This document shows positions 18,605-31,575 of a DNA stretch of 64,000 nt, one piece after another. Position 1 is the first letter of the stretch, and the number at the start of each line of letters is the position of its first letter. The DNA lies in contig NZ_QIRF01000009.1 of assembly GCF_003332825.1 (NCBI RefSeq), positions 62,001 through 126,000 of the forward strand, in the 5' to 3' direction. Both the position numbers and the translations under genes were made by a program. The notes under the pieces were generated by a model. That model had not been told where the DNA came from. It worked only from the letters and a program-made list of their open reading frames with translations, and ran no database searches. The stretch comes from Dyella sp. C9 (GTDB taxonomy: Bacteria; Pseudomonadota; Gammaproteobacteria; Xanthomonadales; Rhodanobacteraceae).

Positions 18605-18626
18605 GCGACACGTACGGTGAAAACAG

Positions 18627-18658
18627 AAAACGCGCGGTGATGAGCCGCGCGTTTTTTT
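18627..18658 (+). terminator. Intrinsic terminator of the permease gene
   Basis: AACGCGCGG - TGATGAG - CCGCGCGTT followed by TTTTTT gives a GC-rich stem with a U-run 23 bp after the stop codon, a textbook Rho-independent terminator. Confidence 0.88.
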
Positions 18659-18685
18659 ATGGGCCATGCGTTGAGTCAGCGTGGG

Positions 18686-18708
18686 TTGCGCACAGGGTGC
18701 GCTCCTAC
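18686..18708 (+). repeat. Family 1 palindromic repeat, single copy D
   Basis: TTGCGCACAGGGTGCGCTCC plus TAC is a solitary unit in the 120 bp between the convergent permease and hom genes, matching the right arm of the paired copies. Confidence 0.7.
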
Positions 18709-18724
18709 ACTCCCTGGCCCTGCG

Positions 18725-19798
18725 TCATGCCAAGGCCAGCACGTCGCCCAGCAGAGCCTGCGCCGTCACCTCCGGCCCCGCGCCCGGCCCCTGGATCACC
18801 AGCGGCTGCGTGTTGTAGCGCGTGGTGCTCAGGGCGAACTGGTTGTCGGTGCCGTAGAGGCGCGTGGCCGGATGGTTGGCCGGCACCTCGACCAGGCCCA
18901 CGCGGGCACGACCGCGCTGGTTGAGGCGGGCGAGGAAGCGCAGTGCACCGCCGCGGGCTGCAGCCTCCGCATGGCGCGCGGCCAGCGGTTCGTCGAGTTC
19001 TTCCAGGCGTGACAGGAAGCTCTCGACATCCACCCCGCGCAGCCCCTCCGGCACCAGGCTTTCCACTTCCACCTCGTCGGGGCGCAGCGCAAAGCCGGCG
19101 CAACGGGCGAGGATCAACAGCTTGCGCGCCACGTCCTCGCCGGAAAGATCGCTGCGCGGATCCGGTTCGGTGTAGCCCAGCTCGCGTGCGCGACGCAGCA
19201 GTGCCGAGAACGGCTGGCTGCCGTCGTACTGGTTGAACAGGTACGACAGCGAACCGGAGAACACGCCTTCCAGCGTAAGCAGCGAGTCGCCGCAATGACG
19301 CAGCCTGCGCAAGGTGGAGATCACCGGCAGGCCCGCGCCCACCGTGGCCGAATCGCCATAACGCCCACCGGTCGCCAACGCCGCCTGCAGCGTGCGCCAA
19401 CCCGGCAGGTCGCCACCGGCCAGCGACTTGTTGGCGGTGACCACGTGGTAGCCGCGCGCGAGCCATTCGGCATGGCGCGAAGCCAGCACGCCGCAGGCCG
19501 TGGCGTCGACGATCACCTTGACCGACGCCTCGTCTGCATCGAGCGCCCCCAGCAAGGCGGTGTCGTTGCGCGGGTCGCCGTGGCTCCTCAGCTTGTCGCG
19601 CAGCGCCGGATCGGCCAGTTGCGCAGACTGGGTCTGCTGGCGACGCGAGTTCGCCGCACCCACCAGCCGGATCGACGAAGCGGCCGGCGTATTGAGCAGC
19701 TTGAGGAAGGCGCCACCCACCACGCCCGTGCCCAGCAGCACCGTTGCGATGGACGAGCCGGCACGCGTGCGGGCCTCGACCGAAAGCACCGCGCTCAT
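18725..19798 (-). CDS. hom: Homoserine dehydrogenase
   Basis: Reduces aspartate semialdehyde to homoserine with NAD(P)H, supplying the substrate of MetX. The 357-residue protein has an N-terminal Rossmann motif (IATVLLGTGVVGGAFLKLL, Gly-rich at about residues 23-28), the central VVTANKSLAGG motif and the catalytic-domain segment GVFSGSLSYLFNQ followed by ARELGYTEPDPRSDLSGEDV. It is the short form without an aspartokinase domain or ACT domain, resembling the dehydrogenase half of ThrA/MetL. Its ATG overlaps the metB stop by four bases, making it the third gene of metX-metB-hom and subject to the leader controls at 22140-22308. Confidence 0.94.
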   Translation of the reverse strand: MSAVLSVEARTRAGSSIATVLLGTGVVGGAFLKLLNTPAASSIRLVGAANSRRQQTQSAQLADPALRDKLRSHGDPRNDTALLGALDADEASVKVIVDATACGVLASRHAEWLARGYHVVTANKSLAGGDLPGWRTLQAALATGGRYGDSATVGAGLPVISTLRRLRHCGDSLLTLEGVFSGSLSYLFNQYDGSQPFSALLRRARELGYTEPDPRSDLSGEDVARKLLILARCAGFALRPDEVEVESLVPEGLRGVDVESFLSRLEELDEPLAARHAEAAARGGALRFLARLNQRGRARVGLVEVPANHPATRLYGTDNQFALSTTRYNTQPLVIQGPGAGPEVTAQALLGDVLALA

Positions 19799-20985
19799 GC
19801 GCTCACCCGGCGTTTGGCCTCGCCCGCCTTCTCCGCACGCTGCAGCGCGGCGTCGAGGTCGCGCAACAGGTCGTCGCCATCCTCGATGCCCACCGACAGG
19901 CGCAACAGGCTGTCGGCGATGCCGGCGGCGCGGCGCGCTTCCGGCGCCATCGACGCGTGGGTCATCGACGCGGGATGCGCCACCAGGCTCTCCACGCCGC
20001 CCAGCGATTCGGCCAGCGAGAAATAGCGCAGGCCGTCGACGAAGGCCTGGATGTGCGCCACGTCGCCTTCGACCTCGAAGCTAAGCATGGCACCGAAGCC
20101 CTGCTGCTGGCGCGCGGCCAGGGCGTGGCCGGCATGGTGCTCCAGGCCCGGGTAGTACACCTTGCGCACGGCCGCATGGCCGTCCAGAAGCTCGACGATG
20201 CGCGTGGCGTTTTCCTGGTGCTGGCGCAAGCGCACATTGAGCGTGCGCAGGCCACGCAGGGTGAGGAAGCTGTCGAACGGCGCGCCGGTGAGCCCATTGC
20301 AGTTGCCCCACCACTTCAGCTGCTCCGCCACCGCCGGATCACGGGCCACCACGGCGCCACCCACCACATCGCTGTGGCCGTTGATGTACTTGGTGGTGGA
20401 GTGCACCACCACGTCCGCGCCCAGTGCCAGCGGCTGCTGCAGCGCGGGCGAGAGGAAGGTGTTGTCCACTACTACCAGCGCGCCCACCGCATGCGCGGCC
20501 TGCGCCACGTGGCGGATGTCGGTGATGCGAAGCAGCGGGTTGGACGGCGTCTCCACCCACACCAGCGAAGGCTTGAGCGCCAGGCCGTCGGCCAGCGCGT
20601 GGCTGTTGGTGAGGTCGACGAACTTCACCTGGAAGCGGCCCTTCTTCGCCCAGGCATCCAGCAGGCGCCAGGTGCCGCCGTAGCAATCGTGGGCGGCCAG
20701 CACCAGCGAACCGGCCGGCACCAGCTCCAGCGCCAGTGCCACTGCCGCCATGCCGCTGGCGGTCACCACGGCGCCCGTGCCCTGCTCCAGCTCCGCCAGC
20801 GCTTCGCCCAGCAGGTCGCGCGTCGGATTGCCACTGCGCGAGTAGTCGTAGGCCCGCTTGTTGCCAAACCCGGCAAAAGCGTAGTTGGTGGACAGGTGCA
20901 ACGGCGGCACCACGGCACCGTGCTGGGTATCCGATTCGATGCCGGCGCGCACGGCGCGGGTACAGGGGGCGGGGGTGTCGCTCAT
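19795..20985 (-). CDS. metB: Cystathionine gamma-synthase-type PLP enzyme
   Basis: Joins O-acylhomoserine with cysteine to give cystathionine. The 396-residue protein is a fold-type-I Cys/Met metabolism PLP enzyme. Visible features are the cofactor region TASGMAAVALAL, the Asp of VVVDNTF and the PLP lysine at about Lys199 in HSTTKYINGHSD, plus the C-terminal motif ESLGGVESLVAHPASMTH. Related enzymes in this family (O-acylhomoserine sulfhydrylase, cystathionine lyase) share these features, so exact activity is inferred from the operon with metX and hom. GGAG sits ahead of the ATG; 37 bp separate it from metX. Confidence 0.92.
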   Translation of the reverse strand: MSDTPAPCTRAVRAGIESDTQHGAVVPPLHLSTNYAFAGFGNKRAYDYSRSGNPTRDLLGEALAELEQGTGAVVTASGMAAVALALELVPAGSLVLAAHDCYGGTWRLLDAWAKKGRFQVKFVDLTNSHALADGLALKPSLVWVETPSNPLLRITDIRHVAQAAHAVGALVVVDNTFLSPALQQPLALGADVVVHSTTKYINGHSDVVGGAVVARDPAVAEQLKWWGNCNGLTGAPFDSFLTLRGLRTLNVRLRQHQENATRIVELLDGHAAVRKVYYPGLEHHAGHALAARQQQGFGAMLSFEVEGDVAHIQAFVDGLRYFSLAESLGGVESLVAHPASMTHASMAPEARRAAGIADSLLRLSVGIEDGDDLLRDLDAALQRAEKAGEAKRRVSA

Positions 20986-21022
20986 GGGTGGATCTCCGTG
21001 CGTATCGCGTCTTGGTATCGAA

Positions 21023-22051
21023 TCAACAACCGGCCAGGGCTTCGCGCAGCAGCGGCGCGAGGCGGTCGGTTTCCTTGAGGAAGGCGTCGTGGCCGTAGGG
21101 TGACTCGACCACTTCCAGCGTGGCCGGGCCGTACAAGCGGCGCTGCAGTTCGCACAGATCGGCCAGCGGCACCAGGCGATCGGACGGGAAGCCGATCAGC
21201 GTGGCAGGCGCGGCGACCCGCTCGGGTGTCACGTCGTGCAGGTCGATGGATTCGGACAGCGCCAGGAAGCGCTCCACGTCGAAGCGTTCGACGAAGCGGC
21301 GGCCGGCATGCTCGAGGTAGTCCTCGACCGGGAAGTGGAAGCGACCGTCGCGGAATTCCGGCGCGGCATTGAACCGGCGCGCGAATTCCTCGCTGCCGCG
21401 ATAGGTGGTCATGGCCAGCTGGCGAGCCAGCGCCAGCGCCTGGTCGGGCTGGCCGCAATCCAGGCCCAGCCGCACGATGCCGCGCTGCACCGAGCGCTGG
21501 GCAGTGGCCAGCGGATGCGGGCGATGGGCTCCCGCCAGCAGCACCAGGCGATCCAGCGCGTAGGGGTGGCGGGCGGCAAAGGCCAGCGCGGCCATGGCGC
21601 CGTAGGAGGAACCCACGAACGCATGCACGCGGCCAATGCCCAGCGCTTCCACCAGCGCGGCCAGCGCATCGGCCTGATCTTCGCTGGATACCGCCTGCAC
21701 GCCGCTGAGATCGGCCGGAGTCAGCCAGTCGATCGAGAGCACGCGGTAGCGATCCAGGTCCACCGGCAGGCCCGCGCCCACCTGGGTCTGCCACCAGCCC
21801 GGCGCGGCCTCGCCGTCCAGCGCCACCACGTCACGGTTGGCGGAGATGCCGCCCTGAACGATCACGGTGGGCGCATCGGGTGCGCCGCACCACAGGTAGC
21901 GTACGTCCACCTCGCAAGGGGCACTGCCGTACTTGGGGGCGAGGGTCAGGCGGCGCGTGCTGCGCTGGGTGGTCAGGTCCGGCCGCATGATGCCGGCCAC
22001 CGCTGCAGAAGCGGATGCGGCGGGGGCGAAGGTTTGCGGCTGGCTGCACAT
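21023..22051 (-). CDS. metX: Homoserine O-acyltransferase, MetX family (probably succinyl-specific)
   Basis: An alpha/beta-hydrolase-fold acyltransferase that activates homoserine for methionine synthesis. The 342-residue protein has the nucleophile elbow VGSSYGAM with Ser149, a C-terminal His at 321 (SPYGHDAFLKE) and the expected Asp in between (GFPSDRLVPL). Enzymes of this sequence type from Xanthomonadales have been described as using succinyl-CoA although they belong to MetX; acetyl-CoA use cannot be excluded from sequence. Start ATG 22051 follows GGAGAAGAG, which is predicted to be sequestered by the leader RNA. The frame is open further upstream but that sequence is the riboswitch. It is the first gene of metX-metB-hom. 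Confidence 0.93.
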   Translation of the reverse strand: MCSQPQTFAPAASASAAVAGIMRPDLTTQRSTRRLTLAPKYGSAPCEVDVRYLWCGAPDAPTVIVQGGISANRDVVALDGEAAPGWWQTQVGAGLPVDLDRYRVLSIDWLTPADLSGVQAVSSEDQADALAALVEALGIGRVHAFVGSSYGAMAALAFAARHPYALDRLVLLAGAHRPHPLATAQRSVQRGIVRLGLDCGQPDQALALARQLAMTTYRGSEEFARRFNAAPEFRDGRFHFPVEDYLEHAGRRFVERFDVERFLALSESIDLHDVTPERVAAPATLIGFPSDRLVPLADLCELQRRLYGPATLEVVESPYGHDAFLKETDRLAPLLREALAGC

Positions 22052-22056
22052 CTGGG

Positions 22057-22097
22057 CTCTTCTCCGGTCGGCATCGACCCGCGGACCGGAGGAAGAG
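22057..22097 (-). promoter_or_regulatory. Shine-Dalgarno-sequestering hairpin (riboswitch expression platform)
   Basis: On the minus strand CUCUUCCUCCGGUC (22097-22084) can pair with GACCGGAGAAGAG (22069-22057), which contains the metX Shine-Dalgarno sequence. An alternative pairing of UUGCUCUC (22102-22095) with GAGGGCAG (22142-22135), the 3' side of riboswitch P1, would free the ribosome site. This fits translational OFF control by SAM. The pairing is by eye. Confidence 0.65.
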
Positions 22098-22139
22098 AGC
22101 AAGGCACGGCCAGCGGACGCGTGGCGGTGCGGATCTGCC

Positions 22140-22253
22140 CTCATCTCGCGGCTTGCGCCCAGGGGCGCCTCCGCAGGAATTGGCACCGTCGCGGAACTGC
22201 TCCGCAGGTTGCCCCGGCTTCAAAGGGCCTGTCCCTCCGCCGGTCTCGATGAG
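22140..22253 (-). promoter_or_regulatory. SAM-I (S-box) riboswitch in the metX leader
   Basis: Reading the minus strand, the leader contains the conserved S-box sequence nearly intact: CUCAUCGAGACCGGCGGAGG, then the GGACAGGCCC...UGAAGCCGGGGCAACC block, and GACGGUGCCAAUUCCUGCGG. P1 is closed by CUCAUC (22253-22248) with GAUGAG (22145-22140), and a GC-rich P4-like hairpin precedes the 3' strand. It starts about 10 bases after the predicted -10 element and ends about 90 bases before the metX ATG. SAM binding should lower metX-metB-hom expression. Confidence 0.93.
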
Positions 22254-22262
22254 TGTTCGGAG

Positions 22263-22291
22263 AATCTAACCACCATGAAACGCGATGTCAA
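22263..22291 (-). promoter_or_regulatory. Sigma-70 promoter of metX-metB-hom
   Basis: TTGACA (22291-22286) and TAGATT (22268-22263) are separated by exactly 17 bp on the minus strand. Transcription would begin around 22256, just before the riboswitch. Confidence 0.8.
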
Positions 22292-22292
22292 T

Positions 22293-22308
22293 AGACGTCT
22301 AAACGTCT
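22293..22308 (-). promoter_or_regulatory. Tandem met-box-like operator (AGACGTTT AGACGTCT)
   Basis: Two adjacent 8-bp units, AGACGTTT (22308-22301) and AGACGTCT (22300-22293), abut the -35 element. The E. coli MetJ operator is tandem copies of AGACGTCT, so the second unit is identical to consensus and the first differs at one position. A MetJ-domain protein is encoded at 56343-56909 in the same window. I saw no other tandem occurrence of this motif here. Confidence 0.78.
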
Positions 22309-22405
22309 ATGCCTCTTCACGTCCCGTGTCTTCATTCAAGATAGCCCAAGCAAGACGCACCAAAGGTTGCGCCCGAAACCAGATGTCCCGGGCGCCAGTC
22401 CTTGC

Positions 22406-23200
22406 CTACTGCCTGGTGGCCACGAAGGACATCGTGCGATCGCGCAGCTTGTCGTCAAAGAGCACCTTCATGGTCTTTCCGTCCGCCGACACCGTGGAAG
22501 TGGCCACGGATACCACCCTGCCATCGCGCTTATCAGTCTCCACCAGCACGTTCTTGCCGTTCTGCCTGACGGTCACGCTGCTGATGCCCGGGTCGCCCTT
22601 GTAGGGCGCCTCGGTGCCGTCGGTCCTGGCCTGGTACGACTGGCCGGTGGGCGTGGTCATGCTCAACGTCCCGTTCGCTTCCTTGTAGGTGAAGAAGATG
22701 GCGTTATCGGACAGGTTGGCGAGGTTCGAGGTGACCCATGAGCCGGAGACGGCGTGGGAGCCCGCCGGACCAGGCGCCACCCTGGCCAGATCGCCACTGC
22801 CCGTCACCGGTGCACTGCTGGTGTTGCTGCTGTCGGAGAACTCGAAATGCGCTGTCTTGCCGTCGGGCGCCACGGTCGTGGTGGAGGTGGCCACCACCTT
22901 GCCGGCCTTCTTGTCGGTTTCCTTGATGGCATGCGCGTCGACCACCTCGATCGCGACGCTGTCGTAGTAGGGGTGGCCGGATACCGCATGGTCCTGCCCG
23001 TCCGCCTTGACCTGGAAGGCCGGCGCGCAGGTCTTGCAGTCGTACGTGCCGTTTTGCAGCACCAGCACATCGGGCTTCTTGGGCATCTGGACCTTGCTCA
23101 TGTCGACCTTCCAGGTGCCATCGAAGGCACTCTGCGCCATGGCGCATGGCGGACACAGCAAGGCCACCAGCAACAGACCCGGATACAGTGGCTTTTTCAT
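22406..23200 (-). CDS. Secreted protein of unknown function
   Basis: The 264-residue protein has a clear signal peptide (MKKPLYPGLLLVALLCPPCAMA) and starts its mature part with AFDGTWKVDMSKVQMPKKPD. Four cysteines are present: two in or near the signal peptide and a pair in YDCKTCAPAF. Repeated beta-type segments (KVVATSTTTVAPDGKTAHFE; VVSVATSTVSADGKTMKVLF) suggest an internally duplicated lipocalin-like or beta-sandwich fold. Similar proteins of unknown function occur in Xanthomonadales. It ends about 350 bp upstream of metX and is probably a separate transcription unit. Confidence 0.7.
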   Translation of the reverse strand: MKKPLYPGLLLVALLCPPCAMAQSAFDGTWKVDMSKVQMPKKPDVLVLQNGTYDCKTCAPAFQVKADGQDHAVSGHPYYDSVAIEVVDAHAIKETDKKAGKVVATSTTTVAPDGKTAHFEFSDSSNTSSAPVTGSGDLARVAPGPAGSHAVSGSWVTSNLANLSDNAIFFTYKEANGTLSMTTPTGQSYQARTDGTEAPYKGDPGISSVTVRQNGKNVLVETDKRDGRVVSVATSTVSADGKTMKVLFDDKLRDRTMSFVATRQ

Positions 23201-23418
23201 GGTTGCGACTCCCCGAAGATGGATGGAGCCAGGTAAGGCCCGTCGCCCCCGGATCGACCTCGCTGTCTTTCAGGCTCGCCTCCCTTCCAGACCCAGCCGC
23301 CTGAACCTACGCCCGCCTCCGAGGGCCATCCACTGGCCGAAAGTGTTAACGGACGGGGATTTGCGGACAGGCGGGCCGGCTGCAACACTGCGCGGCCCGT
23401 TTCCATCGTCCATTGCCG

Positions 23419-23775
23419 ATGCCTCTCCTCGCCCAAGCCGTCGTCGTCCTGATCGCCCTGCTGCACCTGTGGTTCCTGGTGTTGGAGATGTTCCTGTGGA
23501 CCCGCCCGTCGGGCCGCCGGGCCTTCGGCCTGACCGAGGAATTCGCCCACCAGTCCAAGGTGCTGGCCGCCAACCAGGGCCTGTACAACGGCTTCCTGGC
23601 CGCCGGCCTGCTGTGGGGCGCGGCGCTGGGGCATGACGGCCGGGCCATCCAGCTGTTCTTCCTGGCCTGCGTGCTGGTGGCTGGCCTGTTCGGCGGCCTC
23701 ACGGCCACCCGCAAGGTCCTGTGGATCCAGGGCCTGCCCGCGCTGGTGGCCATCGTGCTGGTGCTGGCCAGCTGA
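23419..23775 (+). CDS. DUF1304 family membrane protein
   Basis: A 118-residue integral membrane protein with four predicted helices. Conserved family points are the acidic residue in the first helix (FLVLEMFLW), the loop EEFAHQSKVLAANQGLYNGFLAAGLLWG and the final helix. Function is unknown. Start ATG 23419 is preferred over an upstream TTG at 23413. It is followed 75 bp later by the M24 peptidase gene. Confidence 0.8.
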   Translation: MPLLAQAVVVLIALLHLWFLVLEMFLWTRPSGRRAFGLTEEFAHQSKVLAANQGLYNGFLAAGLLWGAALGHDGRAIQLFFLACVLVAGLFGGLTATRKVLWIQGLPALVAIVLVLAS

Positions 23776-23850
23776 ACGGGGACCTGTGGCACCGGCCCGC
23801 GCGACGGGCCTGTGCGATGCTTGTCGCTCCGCCTCCATAACGGCCTGTCC

Positions 23851-24513
23851 ATGACATCCACCCCTCAGGAAGCGGTCGGTGACCGCTTTGATCCCCAGTT
23901 GATGGCGCACGCGCGCGAGCGCAGCTGGGCGGCCCTGCAGGGCATTCGTGAGCGCATGCGCCCCGGCATGAACGAGGACGAAGCCAGGAGCATGGCCGCC
24001 GGGGTGTTCGCCGAGCTGGGCATGGAGCGCCTGTGGCACCCGGTGATCATCCGCATCGGGCCCAACACCACCAAGATCTACCGTGAGCGCTCCGACGCCG
24101 ACGTGCGACTGGGCGAGAACGACATCTACTTCATCGACCTGGGCCTGGTGTTCGACGGGCACGAGGGCGATGTGGGCGACACCTTCGTCACCGGCCACGT
24201 CCCCGAGAAGCAGGCCTGCGCCGCCGCCGCGCGCGAACTGTTCCAGCGCGTGGCCAGCGCCTGGCGCAGCCAGGGCCTCAGCGGGGAGGCGCTCTATGGC
24301 TACGCCGAGCAGCAGGCCGAGGTGATGGGCTGGCGCCTCAACCATGAGATCAAGGGCCACCGGGTCAGCGATTTCCCACATGCCGTGCACAAGGCTGGCG
24401 ACCTGGGCGAGCTGGGCGAACGTCCTTCCAGCGGGCTGTGGATCCTGGAGATCCAGATCGCCCATCCGACCGAGCCCTATGGGGCGTTTTACGAGGATCT
24501 GCTCACCGCCTGA
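23851..24513 (+). CDS. M24 family metallopeptidase (Xaa-Pro aminopeptidase-like)
   Basis: The 220-residue protein has the pita-bread fold only and lacks the N-terminal domain of full-length aminopeptidase P. Likely metal ligands are the Asp residues of FIDLGLVFDGHEGDVGDTFV, the His of LNHEIKGHRVSDFPH and the Glu residues near ILEIQIAHP. The last part is less conserved than in canonical M24 enzymes, so substrate and even metal dependence are uncertain. Start ATG 23851 matches the beginning of the fold. It is spaced 11 bp from the next gene and probably cotranscribed with it. Confidence 0.75.
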   Translation: MTSTPQEAVGDRFDPQLMAHARERSWAALQGIRERMRPGMNEDEARSMAAGVFAELGMERLWHPVIIRIGPNTTKIYRERSDADVRLGENDIYFIDLGLVFDGHEGDVGDTFVTGHVPEKQACAAAARELFQRVASAWRSQGLSGEALYGYAEQQAEVMGWRLNHEIKGHRVSDFPHAVHKAGDLGELGERPSSGLWILEIQIAHPTEPYGAFYEDLLTA

Positions 24514-24524
24514 GGAGGTGGCAC

Positions 24525-25025
24525 ATGATGACCGGCTACCCCGTGCTGGAAGGCGGCTGCGATTGCGGCCGGATCCGTTACCGGATGTTGGGGCCACCGC
24601 TCATCGTGCACTGTTGCCACTGCCGCTGGTGCCAGCGCGAGACCGGGGCCTCGTTCGCCCTCAACGCCATGATCGAAACCGACCGGATCACCCTGCTGCA
24701 GGGCATGCCCGAGGTGATCGTGACGCCTTCCCACAGCGGGCGCGACCAGAAGATCCTGCGCTGCCCCGATTGCCGACTGGCCCTGTGGAGCCATTACGCG
24801 GGCGGCGGCAACGACGTGGCCTTCGTACGCGTGGGCACACTGGATGAACCGGACCGGCTGAGCCCGGACATCCACATCTACGTGGAGTCCAAGCAGCCGT
24901 GGGTGGTGCTGCCCGAAGGCGCCCGCTGCACGGCGCAGTTCTACGACATCGACCAGGTCTGGTCGCCCGAAAGCCTGGTGCGTCGGCAGCACATCCGCGA
25001 GAAGCGGGCCCAGCACCCCGGCTGA
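24525..25025 (+). CDS. GFA (glutathione-dependent formaldehyde-activating/CENP-V) family protein
   Basis: A 166-residue zinc-binding protein with the complete GFA cysteine pattern: CDCG near the N-terminus, CCHCRWC in the second strand pair and CPDC after the central sheet, which hold two zinc ions in family structures. The activity of most GFA proteins is unproven despite the name. AGGAGG lies six bases before ATG 24525 (ATG 24528 is the next codon). It follows the M24 peptidase closely and precedes a repeat doublet. Confidence 0.82.
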   Translation: MMTGYPVLEGGCDCGRIRYRMLGPPLIVHCCHCRWCQRETGASFALNAMIETDRITLLQGMPEVIVTPSHSGRDQKILRCPDCRLALWSHYAGGGNDVAFVRVGTLDEPDRLSPDIHIYVESKQPWVVLPEGARCTAQFYDIDQVWSPESLVRRQHIREKRAQHPG

Positions 25026-25037
25026 CCCACCTCCCCC

Positions 25038-25132
25038 TGTAGGAGCGCACCCTGTGCGCGACACGGGCGATACGGCACGCCCCATTCCTCGGGCTCCCTG
25101 CCGCACGGTCGCGCACAGGGTGCGCACCTACA
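25038..25132. repeat. Family 1 palindromic repeat, inverted pair E
   Basis: Left unit TGTAGGAGCGCACCCTGTGC (25038-25057, match continuing to 25061) and right unit TCGCGCACAGGGTGCGCACC (25109-25128, match to 25132) are inverted around about 47 bp. It is located between the GFA gene and prfC, which are in tandem. Confidence 0.78.
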
Positions 25133-25173
25133 GGGAGGGGAAGGACTTGGAAACGGCGACGGCCCGGCCTTGG

Positions 25174-25179
25174 TACAAT
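25174..25179 (+). promoter_or_regulatory. Probable -10 element of prfC
   Basis: TACAAT, five of six to consensus, ends 27 bases before the prfC ATG, in otherwise GC-rich DNA. A -35 at proper spacing is not obvious; TTGGAA at 25147-25152 is 21 bp upstream. Confidence 0.4.
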
Positions 25180-25206
25180 GGCCGGTTCGCGAGCCCAGAA
25201 ACCACC

Positions 25207-26808
<1,602 letters not shown>

Positions 26809-26916
26809 CCCACGGCGGCGCCCTGGACTCCGGGCGCCGCTTGCCATGACTGCAGGCCCGTGTCGGGGCAGCGTGCACGCTGCTACCCTCCCCGCGTCCA
26901 CAGGGAGTCCAACGAC

Positions 26917-27828
26917 GTGCCAGCCGCCCCGATCGCCTTCACCACACCCATCACGGCATCCCCCTGGCAGCGCTGGATGGTGTTTTCGCCAGTGGCGCGA
27001 CTGGCCTTCTTCACGGCCCTGTACATCCTGCTGTTCGTGCTCAGCTCGAAGGCGGCCGGCGCCCTGGGCTTCTTCGCCGACGGCACCTCGCGCCTTACGC
27101 ATGCCATGGGCAATCTGGGCGTGCAGCTGGCCTCCTCGATTCCGGCCTACCTGATCCTGGTGCAGGCTGTCGAGCGCCGCCGCGTCGACGAACTGGCCGC
27201 CAAGGACGCGCTCACGCTGCTGCCCGCGGGCCTGCTGGGTGGCGCCCTGCTGTTCAGCCTGGTCGTGCTCGTGCTCTGGCTGGCCGGCAGTTACCACGTC
27301 ACGGGCACGGACCTTGGTGCGGACTGGCTGCCCGGCGTGCTCACCGCCGGCGTCGGCGCCGGCATCGCCGAAGAGATCATCACGCGCGGCGCACTGTTCC
27401 GCATCGTCGAAGAGGGCCTGGGCACCTGGTGGGCACTGGCCATCTCTGCCCTGTTCTTCGGCATGGCCCACATCTTCAACCCCGGCGCCACGCTGTGGAG
27501 CTCGCTGGCCATTGCCATCGAGGCCGGCGTGCTGCTCGCGCTGCTGTACCACGTGACGCGCTCGCTGTGGCCCTGCATCGGCCTGCACGCGGCGTGGAAC
27601 ATCATGCAGGGTACGGTCTATGGCATTCCCGTCTCGGGCACCTCCGCCCGGGGCGTGCTGGTGTCCACCCGTACAGGCCCCGACTGGCTGAGCGGCGGCG
27701 TGTTCGGCGCCGAAGCCTCGGTGGTGGCGCTGGTGCTGTGCTCGTGCTGCTCGGCGCTGCTGCTGGTGATTGCACTGCGTCGCGGCACCATCGTGCCGCC
27801 GGCATGGCGTCGCGCGCCGCGCGGCTGA
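26917..27828 (+). CDS. CPBP family intramembrane metalloprotease (CAAX/ABI type)
   Basis: The 303-residue polytopic membrane protein carries the three CPBP motifs: EE..R in AEEIITRGALFR, FxxxH in FFGMAHIFNP and HxxxN in GLHAAWNIM, which form the intramembrane catalytic site. About seven to eight helices are visible. In bacteria such proteins act in prenyl-protein-like processing, bacteriocin immunity or regulated proteolysis; the substrate here is unknown. I take the GTG at 26917 as start because AGGGAG lies nine bases upstream; a longer frame from 26860 is cysteine- and arginine-rich and lacks a ribosome site. Confidence 0.82.
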   Translation: MPAAPIAFTTPITASPWQRWMVFSPVARLAFFTALYILLFVLSSKAAGALGFFADGTSRLTHAMGNLGVQLASSIPAYLILVQAVERRRVDELAAKDALTLLPAGLLGGALLFSLVVLVLWLAGSYHVTGTDLGADWLPGVLTAGVGAGIAEEIITRGALFRIVEEGLGTWWALAISALFFGMAHIFNPGATLWSSLAIAIEAGVLLALLYHVTRSLWPCIGLHAAWNIMQGTVYGIPVSGTSARGVLVSTRTGPDWLSGGVFGAEASVVALVLCSCCSALLLVIALRRGTIVPPAWRRAPRG

Positions 27829-27906
27829 GGACTGCTGTCGCCTTCACAAAGTCACGAATACGCTGACTCGGCCGTTCCGGCACGGCAGAATGCCTGTGCC
27901 ACCCCG

Positions 27907-31571
<3,665 letters not shown>

Positions 31572-31575
<4 letters not shown>

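Larger units (their letters stand above)
22064..22405. other. Regulatory intergenic region upstream of metX
   Basis: This 342-bp gap (from just upstream of the metX Shine-Dalgarno to the end of the next gene) is accounted for between about 22064 and 22308 by the expression platform, SAM-I riboswitch, promoter and met boxes. I see nothing further in 22309-22405, which separates the operon from the 3' end of the secreted-protein gene that reads in the same direction. Confidence 0.7.
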
